Origin: Aegilops tauschii subsp. strangulata
Lineage: Eukaryota > Streptophyta > Magnoliopsida > Poales > Poaceae
Length of the DNA stretch: 64,000 bases
Assembly: GCF_002575655.3 (NCBI RefSeq)
Contig: NC_053041.3
Location: 120,372,318 to 120,436,317 of the forward strand
Direction of reading: 5' to 3'
In this document: in pieces, positions 43,456 through 55,756 of the stretch
How the letters are laid out: each line of letters opens with the position of its first letter
How positions within the stretch are numbered: the first letter of the stretch is position 1
Notes under the pieces: generated by a model
Databases searched by the model: none
What the model was told of the DNA's origin: nothing
The model's input: the letters and a program-made list of their open reading frames with translations, nothing else
Made by a program: the position numbers and the translations under genes

Positions 43456-44629
43456 TTCATAGTCATCGGCAAGTGGCCCTGCTACCCATGCCGGTGTCGA
43501 CTCAACTCGCAGGCGCCGGCGTCGGAGCGGTTCCCGGGGCTTGGGCTCTACAGAGCCTTCCTCCAGAGCGACGATGACGAGCTCCTCCCTGGGTGCGTGA
43601 GGGGCTCAGGGCTCCCTCCCTATCGTGAATGACTTCCGTGATGAGTTAGCTCATGCTTTGTTTCATGGAGTGTATTTTTTTGTGAAGCTTGATTGAGGAC
43701 TTGTATGTTTAAGTGGGATATCTCAATTGTACGGACAAAGTAAAATTTGTCGTGTTTTGCATGCTTGATTTGTAAAGATGGTTCGTTTATGTCAATTGTG
43801 AGCGGGAGGAGGCCACACAAGAGCCGGCACACCAAATCCGGCAGGAAATAGGGTCCAAAGAAGTCAAATGATTGAGAAAGAACATTTATTGTCAATCTAA
43901 CCCTGCCATCCATACACCTCTTTGGTTTAGAGTTAGTTCAGGGTTAGAATCTAACTCTAACCTCTAACTGAGTTAGTAGAGTTCTCCTCGTCTCAGTTCA
44001 TCGCCATCATACTTTCCCCATTTCTGTGTTTTCAGTATCCTGCGAATCAAAGAGGCCATTAGACTGGTTTAGGTCTGGTAGTTTTTTATAAACGTGTTAT
44101 GTCCAAAATTTAATGAACGTGCTCCGGTTTCTACGAAAATAATCCGGTTTCATGTAGTAATTCATTCATTCATTTATTTATTCTTCTGCGGGGGGTTTGC
44201 ATGTAATTCGTGAGGTCTGAAATGTAAAGTACCCCGGCATATGCTCCGAGTCGTGCATGCACTACGACCCAGATGCTCTATGTCCCACATGTCGGCGAAA
44301 GGGAGCACGTGGAAATAGCCTAGGAGTACATATAGGAGGATAAATGCGTGAAAAAATATGTACGGTGAAGCGTAGCTGCGGTTCGAAAAGGAGACCTAAA
44401 GTGATGACAGGTATAGGTCGCACGCACCCAACTAGTGGTAGTACTAGACATACGACTGCTTTTTCCCTAAAAAAAGAGGTACGAGTACTCAGTACTCCTA
44501 TTCTATCAACGCGAGTCCCATCTGACAACAGCGTGTGTGCTACGGCTAGCTCTTCTCCCTTGTTTCTCTCTTCTAATTCTAAACTCAGCCGACGCCCGGT
44601 GGGCGGGGTGGGGATTTGCCGATGGTCGG
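43456..44629. other. GC-rich exon-like piece and AT-rich flank
   Basis: 43475-43632 is GC-rich and open; one frame reads RFPGLGLYRAFLQSDDDELL and ends at the TGA at 43630-43632. It follows an AG and could be an exon of the unknown gene starting at 42747. From 43633 to 44629 there is no gene. A small inverted repeat ggttagaatctaactctaac lies at about 43942. The DNA next to 44630 is not related to the other flank of Gypsy-2. Confidence 0.3.
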
Positions 44630-46187
44630 TGATACGTCTCCAACGTATCTATAATTTTTTATTGTTCCATGCTATTATATATTCTGTTTTGGATGTTTAA
44701 TGGGCTTATTTATACACTTTTATATTATTTTTGGGACTAACCTATTAACCGGAGGCCCAACCCAAATTGCTGTTTTTTGCCTATTTTAGTGTTTCGCAGA
44801 AAAGGAATATCAAACGGAGTCCAAACGGAATGAAACCTTCGGGAACGTGATTTTCGGAACAAACGTGATCCAGAGGACTTGGAGTGGACGTCAAGCAAGA
44901 GACGAGGAAGCCACGAGGTAGGGGGGCGCGCCCTCCACCCTCGTGGCTCCACCGACCTACTTCTTCCTCCTACATATACCTACATACCCCCAAACCATCA
45001 AAGGCATCCACGAAAACCTAATTCCACCACCGCAACCTTCTGTACCCGTGAGATCCCATCTTGGGGCCTTTTCCAGCGTCCTGCCGGAGGGGGCATTGAT
45101 CACGGAGGGCTTCTACATCAACACAATAGCCTCTCCGATGATGTGTGAGTAGTTTACCTCAGACTTTCGGGTCCATAGTTATTAGCTAGATGCCTTCTTC
45201 TCTCTCTTTGGATCTCAATACAAAGTTCTCCTCGATTTTCTTGGAGATCTATTCGATGTAGTCTTCTTTTGCGGTTTGTTTGTCGAGACCGATGAATTGT
45301 GGGTTTATGATCAAGATTATCTATGAACAATATTTGAATCTTCTCTGAATTCTTTTATGTATGATTGATTATCTTTGCAAGTCTCTTCGAATTATCAGAT
45401 TGGTTTGGCCTACTAGATTGATCTTTCTTGCAATGGGAGAAGTGCTTAGCTTTGGGTTCAATCTTGCGGTGTCCTTTCCCAGTGACAGCAGGGGCAGCAA
45501 GGCACGTATTGTATTGTTGCCATCGAGGATAAAAAGATGGGGTTTATATCATATTGCATGAGTTTATCCCTCTACATCATGTCATCTTGCTTAAAGCGTT
45601 ACTCTGTTCTTTTGAACTTAATACTCTAGATGCATGCTGGATAACGGTCGATGTGTGGAGTAATAGTAGTAGATGCAGAATCGTTTTGGTCTACTTGTCA
45701 CAGACGTGATGCCTATATACATGATCATACCTAGATATTCTCATAACTATGCTCAATTCTATCAATTACTCGACAGTAATTTGTTCACCCACCGTAATAC
45801 TTATGCTATCTTGAGAGAAGCCACTAGTGAAACCTATGGTCCCCGGGTCTATTTTCTATCATATTAATCTCCCGACAACAAGCTATTTCTGGCGCCATTT
45901 ATTTTACTTTGCATCTTTATTTACTCTTTATCGTAAAAATACCAAAAACATTATCTTATCGTATCTATCAGATCTCTCTCTCGTAAGTGACCGTGAAGGG
46001 ATTGACAACCCCTTTATCGCGTTGGTTGCGAGGTTCTTATTTGTTTGTGTAGGTGCGTGGACTCGCGCGTGGTCTCCTACTGGATTGACACCTTGGTTCT
46101 CAAAAACTGAGGGAAATACTTACGCTACTTTACTGCATCACCCTTTCCTCTTCAAGGGAAAACCAACGCAGTGCTCAAGAGGTAGCA
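44630..46187 (+). repeat. Gypsy-2 5' LTR
   Basis: 1558 bp, TGATACGTCTCCAACG to CAAGAGGTAGCA. The promoter segment is present but the TATA word is ctacatatacc, weaker than in its partner. It differs from the 3' LTR at many sites and in small indels. Confidence 0.9.
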
Positions 46188-46198
46188 AGAAGGATTTC

Positions 46199-46216
46199 TG
46201 GCGCCGTTGCCGGGGA
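46199..46216 (+). promoter_or_regulatory. Primer binding site of Gypsy-2 (Asp tRNA)
   Basis: TGGCGCCGTTGCCGGGGA, 11 bp after the LTR end, complementary to the 3' end of tRNA-Asp(GUC). Confidence 0.9.
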
Positions 46217-46409
46217 GTCTACGCACAAGTCAAGACATACCAAGTACCCATCACAAACTCTTATCCCCCTTATTACATTATTTGTCATTTGCCTCTTGTT
46301 TTCCTCTCCCCCACTTCACCCTTGCCGTTTTATTCGCCCTCTCTTTTCCGTTCGCCTCTTTTTCGCCCGCTTCTTGTTTGCTTGTGTGTTGGATTGCTTG
46401 CTTGTCACT

Positions 46410-48490
46410 ATGGCTCAAGATAATACTAAATTGTGTGACTTTACCAATACCAACAACAATGATTTTCTTAGCACTCCGATTGCTCCTCTTATCGATGCTG
46501 AATCTTGTGAGATTAATGCTAGTTTGCTGAATCTTGTCATGAAAGATCAATTCCCGGCCTTCCTAGTGAAGATGCCGCTACCCATCTAAATAGCTTTGTT
46601 GATTTGTGTGATATGCAAAAGAAGAAAGATGTGGACAATGATATTGTTAAATTGAACCTATTTCCTTTTTCGCTTAGAGATTGTGCTAAAGCTTGGTTTT
46701 CGTCTTTGCCTAAAAATAGTATTGATTCTTGGAATAAGTGCAAAGATGATTTTATCTCTAAGTATTTTCCTCCCACTAAAATCATCTCTCTTCGAAATGA
46801 TATCATGAATTTTAAGCAACTTGATCATGAACATGTTGCACAAGCTTGGGAGAGGATGAAATTAATGATACGTAATTGCCCTACACATGGTTTGAATCTT
46901 TGGATGATTATACAAATTTTTTATGCCGGATTGAATTTTGCTTCTAGAAATCTTTTAAATTCGGCCGCGGGCGGCACTTTTATGGAAATCACTTTAGGAG
47001 AAGCTACTAAACTCCTAGACAATATTATGGTTAATTATTCTCAATGGCACATCGAAAGATCTACTAGTAAAAAAGTGCATGCGATAGAAGAAATTACTGT
47101 TTTGAGTGGAAAGATGGATGAACTTATGAAATTGTTTGCTAATAAGAGTGTTTCTTCTGATCTTAATGATATGCCCTTGTCTACCTTGATTGAGAATAAT
47201 AATGAATCTATGGATGTGAATTTTGTTGGTAGGAATAATTTTGGTAACAACGCGTATAGAGGAAACTTTAATCCTAGACCGTATCCTAGTAATTCCTCTA
47301 ATAATTATGGTAATTCCTACAACAACTCTTATGGACATTTTAATAAGATGCCCTCTGAATTTGAGACTAGTGTTAAAGAATTTATGAATTCGCAAAAGAA
47401 TTTCAATGCTTTGCTTGAAGAAAAATTGCTTAAAGTTGACGAATTGGCAAGGAACGTTGATCGAATTTCTCTTGATGTTGATTCTTTAAAACTTAGATCT
47501 ATTCCACCTAAGCATGACATCAATGAGTCTCTCAAAGCTATGAGAATTTCCATTGATGAGTGCAAAGAAAGAACCGCTAGGATGCGTGCTAAGAAAGATT
47601 GCTTTGTGAAAGTGTGTTCTTCTAATTTTTGTGAGAATAAAGATGAAGATCTAAAAGTTATTGATGTGTCCCCTATTAAATCTTTGTTTTGCAATATGAA
47701 TCTTGATAATGATGGGACTGGAGATGAGCCACCTTTACCTAGAAGGCGTTCCAAAAATTCGGAGTTTTTAGATCTTGATGCTAAAATTTGTAAAAGTGGG
47801 ATTGAAGAGGTCAAAACTTTAGATATCAATGAACCCACTATTTTGGATTTCAAGGAATTTAATTACAATAATTGCTCTTTGATAGATTGTATTTCCTTGT
47901 TGCAATCCGCGCTAAATTCTCCACATGCTTACACTCAACACAAAGCTTTTACTAAACATATCGTTGATGCTTTAATGCAATCTTATGAAGAAAAACTTGA
48001 GTTGGAAGTTTCTATCCCTAGAAAACTTTATGATGAGTGGGAACCTACTATTAAAATTAAAATTAAAGATCAGGAATGCTATGCTTTGTGTGATTTGGGT
48101 GCTAGTGTTTCCACGATTCCAAAAACTTTGTGTGATTTGTTAGGTTTCCGCGAATTTGATGATTGCTCTTTAAACTTACACCTTGCAAATTCCAATATTA
48201 ACAAACCTATGGGAAGAATTAATAATGTTCTCATTGTTGCAAATAGGAACTATGTGCCCGTAGATTTCATTGTTCTTGACATAGATTGCAATCCTTCATG
48301 TCCTATTATTCTTGGTACACCTTTCCTTAGAACGATTGGTGCAATTATAGATACGAAGGAAGGAAATATTAGATTCCAATTTATGTTAAGGAAAGGCATG
48401 GAACACTTTCCTAGAAATAAAATAAAATTACCATACGAATCAATTATGAGAGCCACTTATGGATTGCCTACCAAAGATGGCAATACCTAG
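46410..48490 (+). pseudogene. Gag-aspartic protease polyprotein of Gypsy-2, one frameshift
   Basis: Starts at the ATG at 46410 (MAQDNTKLCDFTNTNNNDFL). Near 46550 the frame shifts by one base, and from about 46560 it is open to 48490 (628 codons counted from 46604). The first about 130 residues are the retrotransposon gag capsid domain (LFPFSLRDCAKAWFSSLPKN, CKDDFISKYFPPTK, AQAWERMKLMIRNCPTHGL). An Asn/Tyr/Gly-rich linker follows (YPSNSSNNYGNSYNNSYGHF); I see no CCHC knuckle. Near residue 495 lies the retropepsin site ALCDLGASVSTIP, with the flap-side motif CPIILGTPFLRTIGAIIDT further on. It ends at LPTKDGNT without RT. Only the single frameshift disrupts it, so it is the least damaged coding region of the retroelements here. 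Confidence 0.85.
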
Positions 48491-51296
48491 ATCTATCCTT
48501 GCTTTTATACCTAGCTAAGGGCGTTAAACGATAGCGCTTGTTGGGAGGCAACCCAATTTTATTTTTAGTTTTTTGCTTTTTGCTTCTGTTTAGGAATAAA
48601 TCTTTGATCTAGCCTCTGGTTAGATGTGGTTTTATGTTTTAATTAGTGTTTGTGCCAAGCTAAACCTATAGGAACTTCTTGGATGATACTTATTTGATCT
48701 TGCTGAAAATTCCAGAAACTTTCTGCTCACGAAAGAATTGTTAAAAATCACCAGAACGTGATAAAATACTGATTCCAATTGCAGCAGATCAATAATCAAA
48801 TTATCTAGGTCTTCCTATTTTGTTAGATTTTTCTGAGTTCCAGATATTTGCGTTAGTTACAGATTACTACAGACAGTTCTGTTTTTGACAGATTCTGTTT
48901 TTCGTGTGTTGTTTGCTTATTTTGATGAATCTATGGCTAGTAAAAGAGTTTATAAACCATAGAGAAGTTAGAATACAGTAGGTTTAACACCAATATAAAT
49001 AAATAATGAGTTCATTACAATACCTTGAAGTGGTGTTTTGTTTTCTTTCGCTAACGGAGCTCATGAGATTTCTGTTAAGTTTTGTGTTGTGAAGTTTTCA
49101 AGTTTTGGGTAAAGATTTGATGGAGTATGGAACAAGGAGTGGAAAGAGCCTAAGCTTGGGGATGCCCATGGCACCCCAAGGTAACTAAGGATACCAAAAA
49201 GCCAAAGCTTGGGGATGCCCCGGAAGGCATCCCCTCTTTCGTCCTCATCCATCGGTAACTTTACTTGGAGCTATATTTTTATTCACCACATGATATGTGT
49301 TTTGCTTGGAGCGTCTTGTATGATTTGAGTCTTTGTTTGTTAGTTTGCCACAATCATCCTTGCTGTACACACCCTTTTGAGAGACACACACATGATTCGG
49401 AAATTATTAGAATACTCTATGTGCTTTCACTTATATCTTTTGAGTTATATAGTTTTTGCTCTAGTGCTTCACTTATATCTTTTAGAGCACGGTGGTGGAT
49501 TTGTTTTATAGAAACTATTGTTCTCTCATGCTTCACTTATATTATTTTGAGAGTCTTAAACAGCATGGTAATTTGCTTAATCCTAATATGCTACGTATTC
49601 AAGACTAGTAAAAACTTTCTTATGAGTGTGTTGAATACTAAGAGAAGTTTGATGCTTGACGATTGTTTTGAGATATGGAGGTAGTGATATTAAAGTTGTG
49701 CTAGTTGAGTAGTTGTGAATTTGAGAAATACTTGTGTTGAAGTTTGCAAGTCCCGTAGCATGCACGTATGGTAAACGTTATGTAACAAATTTGAAACATG
49801 AGGTGTTCTTTGATTGTTCTCCTTATGAGTGGCGGTCGGGGACGAGCGGTTGTCTTTTCCTACCAATCTATCCCCGTAGTTGAGTAGTGCTTGGTTTTTG
49901 ATGACTAGATTTTTGCAATAAGTATGTGAGTTCTTTATGACTAATGTTGAGTCCATGGATTATACGCACTCTCATCTTTCCATCATTGCTAGCCTCTTCG
50001 GTACCGTGCATTGCCCTTTCTCACATTGAGAGTTGGTGCAAACTTCGCCGGTGCATCCAAACCCCGTGATATGATACGCTCTTTCACACATAAACCTCCT
50101 TATATATTCCTCAAAACAGCCACCATACCTACCTATTATGACATTTCCATAGCCATTCCGAGATATATTGCCATGCAACTCTCCACCGTTCCGTTTATCA
50201 CGACACGTTCATCATTGTCATATTGCTTTGCACGATCATGTAGTTGACATAGTATTTGTGGCAAAGCCACCATTCATAATTCTTTCATACATGTCTCTCT
50301 TGATTCTTTGCATATCCCGGTACACCGCCGGAGGCATTCATGTAGAGTCATACTTTTTCTAGTATCGAGTTGTAATCATTGAGTTGTAAATAAATAGAAG
50401 TGTGATGATCATCATTTTTAGAGCATTGTCCCAAGTGAGGAAAAAAAAAGAGAAAGGCCATAAAAAAATAAGAAGAAGGCCCAAAAAAAATGAGAGAAAA
50501 AGAGAGAAGGGAAAATGTTACGATCCTTTTACCACACTTGTGCTTCAAAGTAGAACCATAATCTTCATGATAGAGAGTCTCTTGTTTTGTCACTTTCATA
50601 TACTAGTGGGAATTTTTCATTATAGAACTTGGCTTGTATATTCCAACAATGGCTTCCTCAAATGCCCTAGGTCTTTGTGAGCAAACAAGTTGGATGCACA
50701 CCCACTTAGTTTCTTTTGTTGAGCTTTCATACATTTATAGCTCTAGTGCATCCGTTGCATGGCAATCCCTACTCCTTGCATTAACATCAATCGATGGGCA
50801 TCTCCATAGCTCATTGATTAGCCGCGTTGATGTGAGACTTTCTCCTTTTTGTCTTCTCCACATAACCCCCATCATTATATTCTATTCCACCCATAGTGCT
50901 ATATCCATGGCTCACGCTCATGTATTGCGTGAAGGTTGAAAAAGTTTGAGATTACTAAAGTATGAAACAATTGCTTGGCTTGTCATCGGGGTTGTGCATG
51001 ATTAGAGCATTCTTGTGTGACGAAAATGGAGCATGACTAAACTATATGATTTTATAGGGATGAACTTTCTTTGGCCATGTTATTTTGAGAGGACATAATT
51101 GCTTAGTTAGTATGCTTGAAGTATTATTACTTTTATGTCAATATGAACTTTTATCTTGAATCTTTCGGATCTGAATATTCATAACACAATTAAGAAGAAT
51201 TACATTGAAATTATGCCAAGTAGCATTCCACATCAAAAATTCTGTTTTTATCATTTACCTACTCGAGGACGAGCATGAATTAAGCTTGTGGATGCT
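48491..51296 (+). other. Long 3' untranslated region of Gypsy-2
   Basis: Non-coding and collinear with 14965-17931 of Gypsy-1 (gcttgttgggaggcaaccca, tttgatctagcctctggtta, ttgagttgtaaataaatag and others). It ends gaggacgagcatgaattaag, then cttgtggatgct before the LTR; the G-to-T in ggggat differs from Gypsy-1 and Gypsy-4. Confidence 0.75.
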
Positions 51297-52870
51297 TGAT
51301 ACGTCTCCAACGTATCTATAATTTTTTATTGTTCCATGCTATGTTATATTCTGTTTTGGACATTAATGGGCTTTTTTATACACTTTTATATTATTTTTGG
51401 GACTAACCTATTAACCGGAGGCCCAACCTAGAATTGCCGTTTTTTGCCTATTTCAGAGTTTCGCAGAAAAAGAATATCAAACGGAGTCCAAACGGAATGA
51501 AACCTTCGGGAACATGATTTTCGGAACGAACGTGATCCAGAGGACTTGGACCCTACGTCAAGACATCAACCAGGAAGGCATGAGGTAGGGGGGCGCGCCT
51601 ACCCCCTAGGGCGCGCCCTCCACCCTCGTCGGCCCCACGTTGCTCCACCGACGTACTTCTTCCTCCTATATATACCTACGTACCCCCAAACGATCAGATA
51701 CGGAGCCAAAAACCTAATTCCACCGCCGCAACCTTCTGTACCCATGAGATCCCATCTTGGGGCCTTTCCCGGAGCTCCGCCGGAGGGGGCATCGATCACG
51801 AAGGGCTTCTATATCAACGCCATAGCCTCTCCTATGATGTGTGAGTAGTTTACTTCAGACCTTCGGGTCCATAGTTATTAGCTAGATGGCTTCTTCTCTC
51901 TTTTTGGATCTCAATACAATGTTCTCCCCCTCTCTTGTGGAGATCTATTCGATGTAATCTTCTCTTGCGGTGTGTTTGTTGAGACCGATGAATTGTGGGT
52001 TTATGATCAAGTTTATCTATGAGCAATATTTGAATCTTCTCTGAATTATTTTATGTATGATTGGTTATGTTTGCAAGTCTCTTTGAATTATCAGTTTGGT
52101 TTGGCCTACTAGATTGATCTTTCTTGCAATGGGAGAAGTGCTTAGCTTTGGGTTCAATCTTCCGGTGTCCTTTCCAAGTGACAGTAGGGGCAGCAAGGCA
52201 CGTATTGTATTGTTGCCATCGAGGATAACAAGATGGGGTTTATATCATATTGCATGAGTTGATCCCTCTACATCATGTCATCTTACTTAAAGCGTTACTC
52301 TGTTCTTATGAACTTAATACTCTAGATGCATGCTGGATAGCGGTCGATGTGTGGAGTAATAGTAGTAGATGCAGGCAGGAGTCGGTCTACTTGTCTCGGA
52401 CGTGATGCCTATATACATGATCATACCTAGATATTCTCATAACTATGCTCAATTCTGTCAATCGCTCAACAGTAATTTGTTCACCCACCTTAATACTTAT
52501 GCTCATGAGAGAAGCCACTAGTGAAACCTATGGCCCCCGGGTCTATTTTCCATCATATTAATCTTCCAACACTTAGTTATTTTTATTGCCTTTTATTTTA
52601 CTTTGCATCTTTATCATAAAAATACCAAAAATATTATCTTATCATATCTATCAGATCTCACTCTCGTAAGTGACCGTTGAGGGATTGACAACCCCTTTAT
52701 CGCGTTGGTTGCGAGGATTTATTAGTTTGTCTAGGTGCGAGGGACTTGTGCGTGGCCTCCTACTGGATTGATACCTTGGTTCTCAAAAACCGAGGGAAAT
52801 ACTTACGCTACTTTGCTGCATGAACCTTTCCTCTTCAAGGGAAAACCAACGCAGTGCTCAAGAGGTAGCA
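51297..52870 (+). repeat. Gypsy-2 3' LTR
   Basis: 1574 bp, TGATACG..GAGGTAGCA, TATATATA at 51667-51674. It is followed by CATGACAACC, which is internal sequence of Gypsy-4. Confidence 0.9.
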
Positions 52871-55082
52871 CATGACAACCTCTACTTCCCTCTGCGAAGG
52901 GCCTATCTTTCACTTTTATTTCTCTACCTTATGCAAGAGTCATGGTGATCTTCACCTTTCCTTTTTACATTTTATCCTTTGGCAAGCACATTGTGTTGGA
53001 AAGATCCCAATATATATATCCAATTGGATGTAAGTTATCATGAACTATTATTGTTGACATTACCCTTGAGGTAAAAGGTTGGGAGGCAAAACTATAAGCC
53101 CCTATCTTTCTCTGTGTTCGATTAAAACTTTGAACCCATAAATATCACGTGAGTGTTAGCAATTGTGAAAGATTAAATGATAGTTGAGTATGTGGAGTTT
53201 GCTGAATCAAAGCTCTGACATAGACCCTTCCTGAAAATAAGATGAATTGCAATTGTTTGATGACTGAGAATATAGTTTGTTAGTTTCAAGAAAGTTTATG
53301 ACCTATACTTTAACATGTGAATAGCTTGTTACTTGATCACGAAAAGTTTTATGAGATGAGCTACTGTTATGACATATAATGATGCTAGAAAAAGTGATTA
53401 AAACTATCATTGATCAAACTTAAGCACTTGCTAGCATTCACACTTCATAAATTATTTCTTTTATCATTTACCAACTCGAGGACGAGCAGGAATTAAGCTT
53501 GGGGATGCTGATACGCCTTCAACGTATCTATAATTTATGAAGTCTTCATGCTATTATATTATCAATCTTAGATGTTTTATATGCATTTATATGCATTTAT
53601 ATGCTATTTTATATGATTTTTGGGACTAACCTATTAACCTAGAGCCGAGTGCCAGTTTTTGTTTTCTCCTTGTTTTTGAGTTTTACAGAAAAGGAATATC
53701 AAGCGGAGTCCAATTGACGTGCCAATTTTTGACGATTTTTTATGGACCAAAAGAAGACCCCGGGGTAAAAGAGGTTGGCTAGGAGAGTCCTGGGGCGTCC
53801 ACAAGGGTGGGGGGCGCGCCCACCCCCCCAAGCGCGTGGGCCTGCCTCGTGGACACCTCGGGCACCTCCTTGACGTAAGACCGACGCCAAAAATTCCTAT
53901 AAATACAGAAACCTCGGAAAATTAACCTAGATCAGAAGTTCCGCCGCCGCAAGCCTCTGTACCCACGAGAAATCAATCTAGGACCTCTCCGGCACCCTGC
54001 CGGAGGGGGCCTTCGTCATCACCGGAGGCCATGGAGGAGGATCCCGGAGGGGCTATCATCGCCATGAAGGCCAAGGACCAGAGGGAGAACATCTCCCCAT
54101 CTAGGGGGGAGGCCATGGAGGAGGAAGCACAAGGGGGAGAACCTCTCCTCCTCTCTCTCGGTGGCGCCGGAGTGCCATCGGGAGGGGAATCATCGCCGCA
54201 GTGATCGTCTTCATCAACATCACCATCATCATCACCATCCTCATCTATTTTACGCTGTCCACTCTCCCGCACCCCGCTGTAATCCCTACTTGAACATGGT
54301 GCTTTATGCTACATATTATGATCCAATGATGTGTTGCCATCTTATGATGTTTTGAGTAGATATCTTTTGTCTTTGGGTTGATTGATGATCTAGATTGGTA
54401 CGAGTTGTATGTTTTATTTTGGTGCTGTCCTATGGTGCCCTCCGTGTCGCGCAAGCGTGTGGGATTCCCCCTGTAGGGTGTTGCAATACGTTCATGATTC
54501 GCTTATAGTGGGTTGCTAGAGTGACAGAAGCTTAAACCCGAGTAAGGGAGTTGTTGCGTATGGGATAAAAGGGGACTTGATGCTTTAATGCTATGGTTGG
54601 GTTTTTACCTTAATGATCTTTAGTAGTTGCGGATGCTTTCTAGAGTTCCAATCATAAGTGCATATGATCCAAGAAGAGAAAGTATGTTAGCTTATGCCTC
54701 TCCCTCATATGAAATTGCAATGACGACTACCGGTCTTGTTAACAATTGCCTCGGACAATTCCGCACACCGATCCACCATTATTCCACACTCGCAATTTAT
54801 AATACTTAGTAATATATTCTAACTTTATGATAACAACACCTACTTTTATAATTTAGCTCTCCGATGCCATGCAAAGTTATCCTCTTCATACCCACAACGT
54901 AGTTTTATTTATTGTTTCTAGTTGGAAGCAAACGTTCGGTGTACGTAGAGTCGTCTCAGTGGCAGATAGGGCTTGAGAGAATATTGATCTTACCTTTAGC
55001 TCCTTGTGGGTTCGACACTCCATACTTATCACTTCCACCTTTGGAAATTGCTACGATGATTCCCTGCACTTGGGGATTATCA
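52871..55082 (+). mobile_element. Gypsy-4: 3' untranslated region and 3' LTR of another Gypsy element
   Basis: 52871-53508 is the end of an internal region. It closes with ctcgaggacgagcaggaatt and aagcttggggatgc, the same pre-LTR sequence as in Gypsy-1. The LTR at 53509-55082 (1574 bp) starts TGATACGCCTTCAACGTATC and ends ACTTGGGGATTATCA. A TATA box TATAAATA is at 53898-53905. Everything 5' of 52871 is replaced by Gypsy-2. On the right it abuts GTAATACCC, which is inside the LTR of Gypsy-3. Confidence 0.85.
53898..53905 (+). promoter_or_regulatory. TATA box of the Gypsy-4 LTR
   Basis: TATAAATA in the context attcctataaatacagaaac, about 390 bp inside the LTR. It is oriented rightwards. Confidence 0.7.
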
Positions 55083-55443
55083 GTAATACCCTACTTCCTG
55101 CTTGATTGATCTTGATGAATATGAGTGTTACAAGAGTTGATCTACCACGAGATCGTAATGGCTAAACCCTAGAAGTCTAGCCTATGAGTATATGGTAATG
55201 AATTTGTCCTATCCGGACAATGCTCTCCAGTTTATAGAGATACCGGAGAGATCTAGGGTTACATGGAGTCGGTTACATAAGAGGGAATCTTCATAGTCGG
55301 TCGCCTAGCTTGCCTTCCACGCCATGTGGCATTCACTCCGGACACGGGTTCAATCTTCGGTCTTCATGTCTTCACAGCCCATCAGTCCGGCCCATGGATA
55401 ACAGACCGGACGCCCGAGGACCCCGTAGTCCAGGACTCCCTCA
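55083..55443 (-). repeat. Truncated 3' LTR of Gypsy-3
   Basis: On the minus strand it begins TGAGGGAGTCCTGGACTACG and runs to GTAGGGTATTAC, where Gypsy-4 has inserted. It contains aaccctagatctctccggta and ccatatactcataggctaga, typical of the Triticeae LTR that starts TGAGGGAGTCCTGGA. The outer part is missing. Confidence 0.85.
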
Positions 55444-55756
55444 GTAGCCCCCGAACTAGGCTTCAATGACGAGGTGTTCGGCGTTCGGATTGTCTTCGGC
55501 ATTGCAAGGCGGGTTCCCTCCTCCAAGTAATGTATTCGGCTGTTGACTCAATATTGCTCCCCTCGGCTTCTGTGCGCTAATAACTTCGTCTTCCACGTGT
55601 CGAGCGAATGCGGAAAGTCAGGGTATTTTTGCAAATAACACCCCGTCCATGCAAGGGAGCGCACCTATTAAAGATACTAGATCTCAGATCCATGCGACAC
55701 CACACCAAGAAGATCCCCGGAGACTGCTAGGAGAAACCATTCCAACATGGCTAGCA

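Larger units (their letters stand above)
44630..52870 (+). mobile_element. Gypsy-2: gag-protease LTR retrotransposon with mismatched flanks
   Basis: Two LTRs of the same type as Gypsy-1 (44630-46187 and 51297-52870), the same Asp-tRNA PBS and the same 3' untranslated region. The internal region codes for gag and an aspartic protease but no reverse transcriptase or integrase. The 5-bp flanks differ (GTCGG before, CATGA after), so the two ends do not come from one simple insertion. The Athila-like group is suggested by the tRNA-Asp primer site and by protease directly fused to gag; this assignment is inference. Confidence 0.85.
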
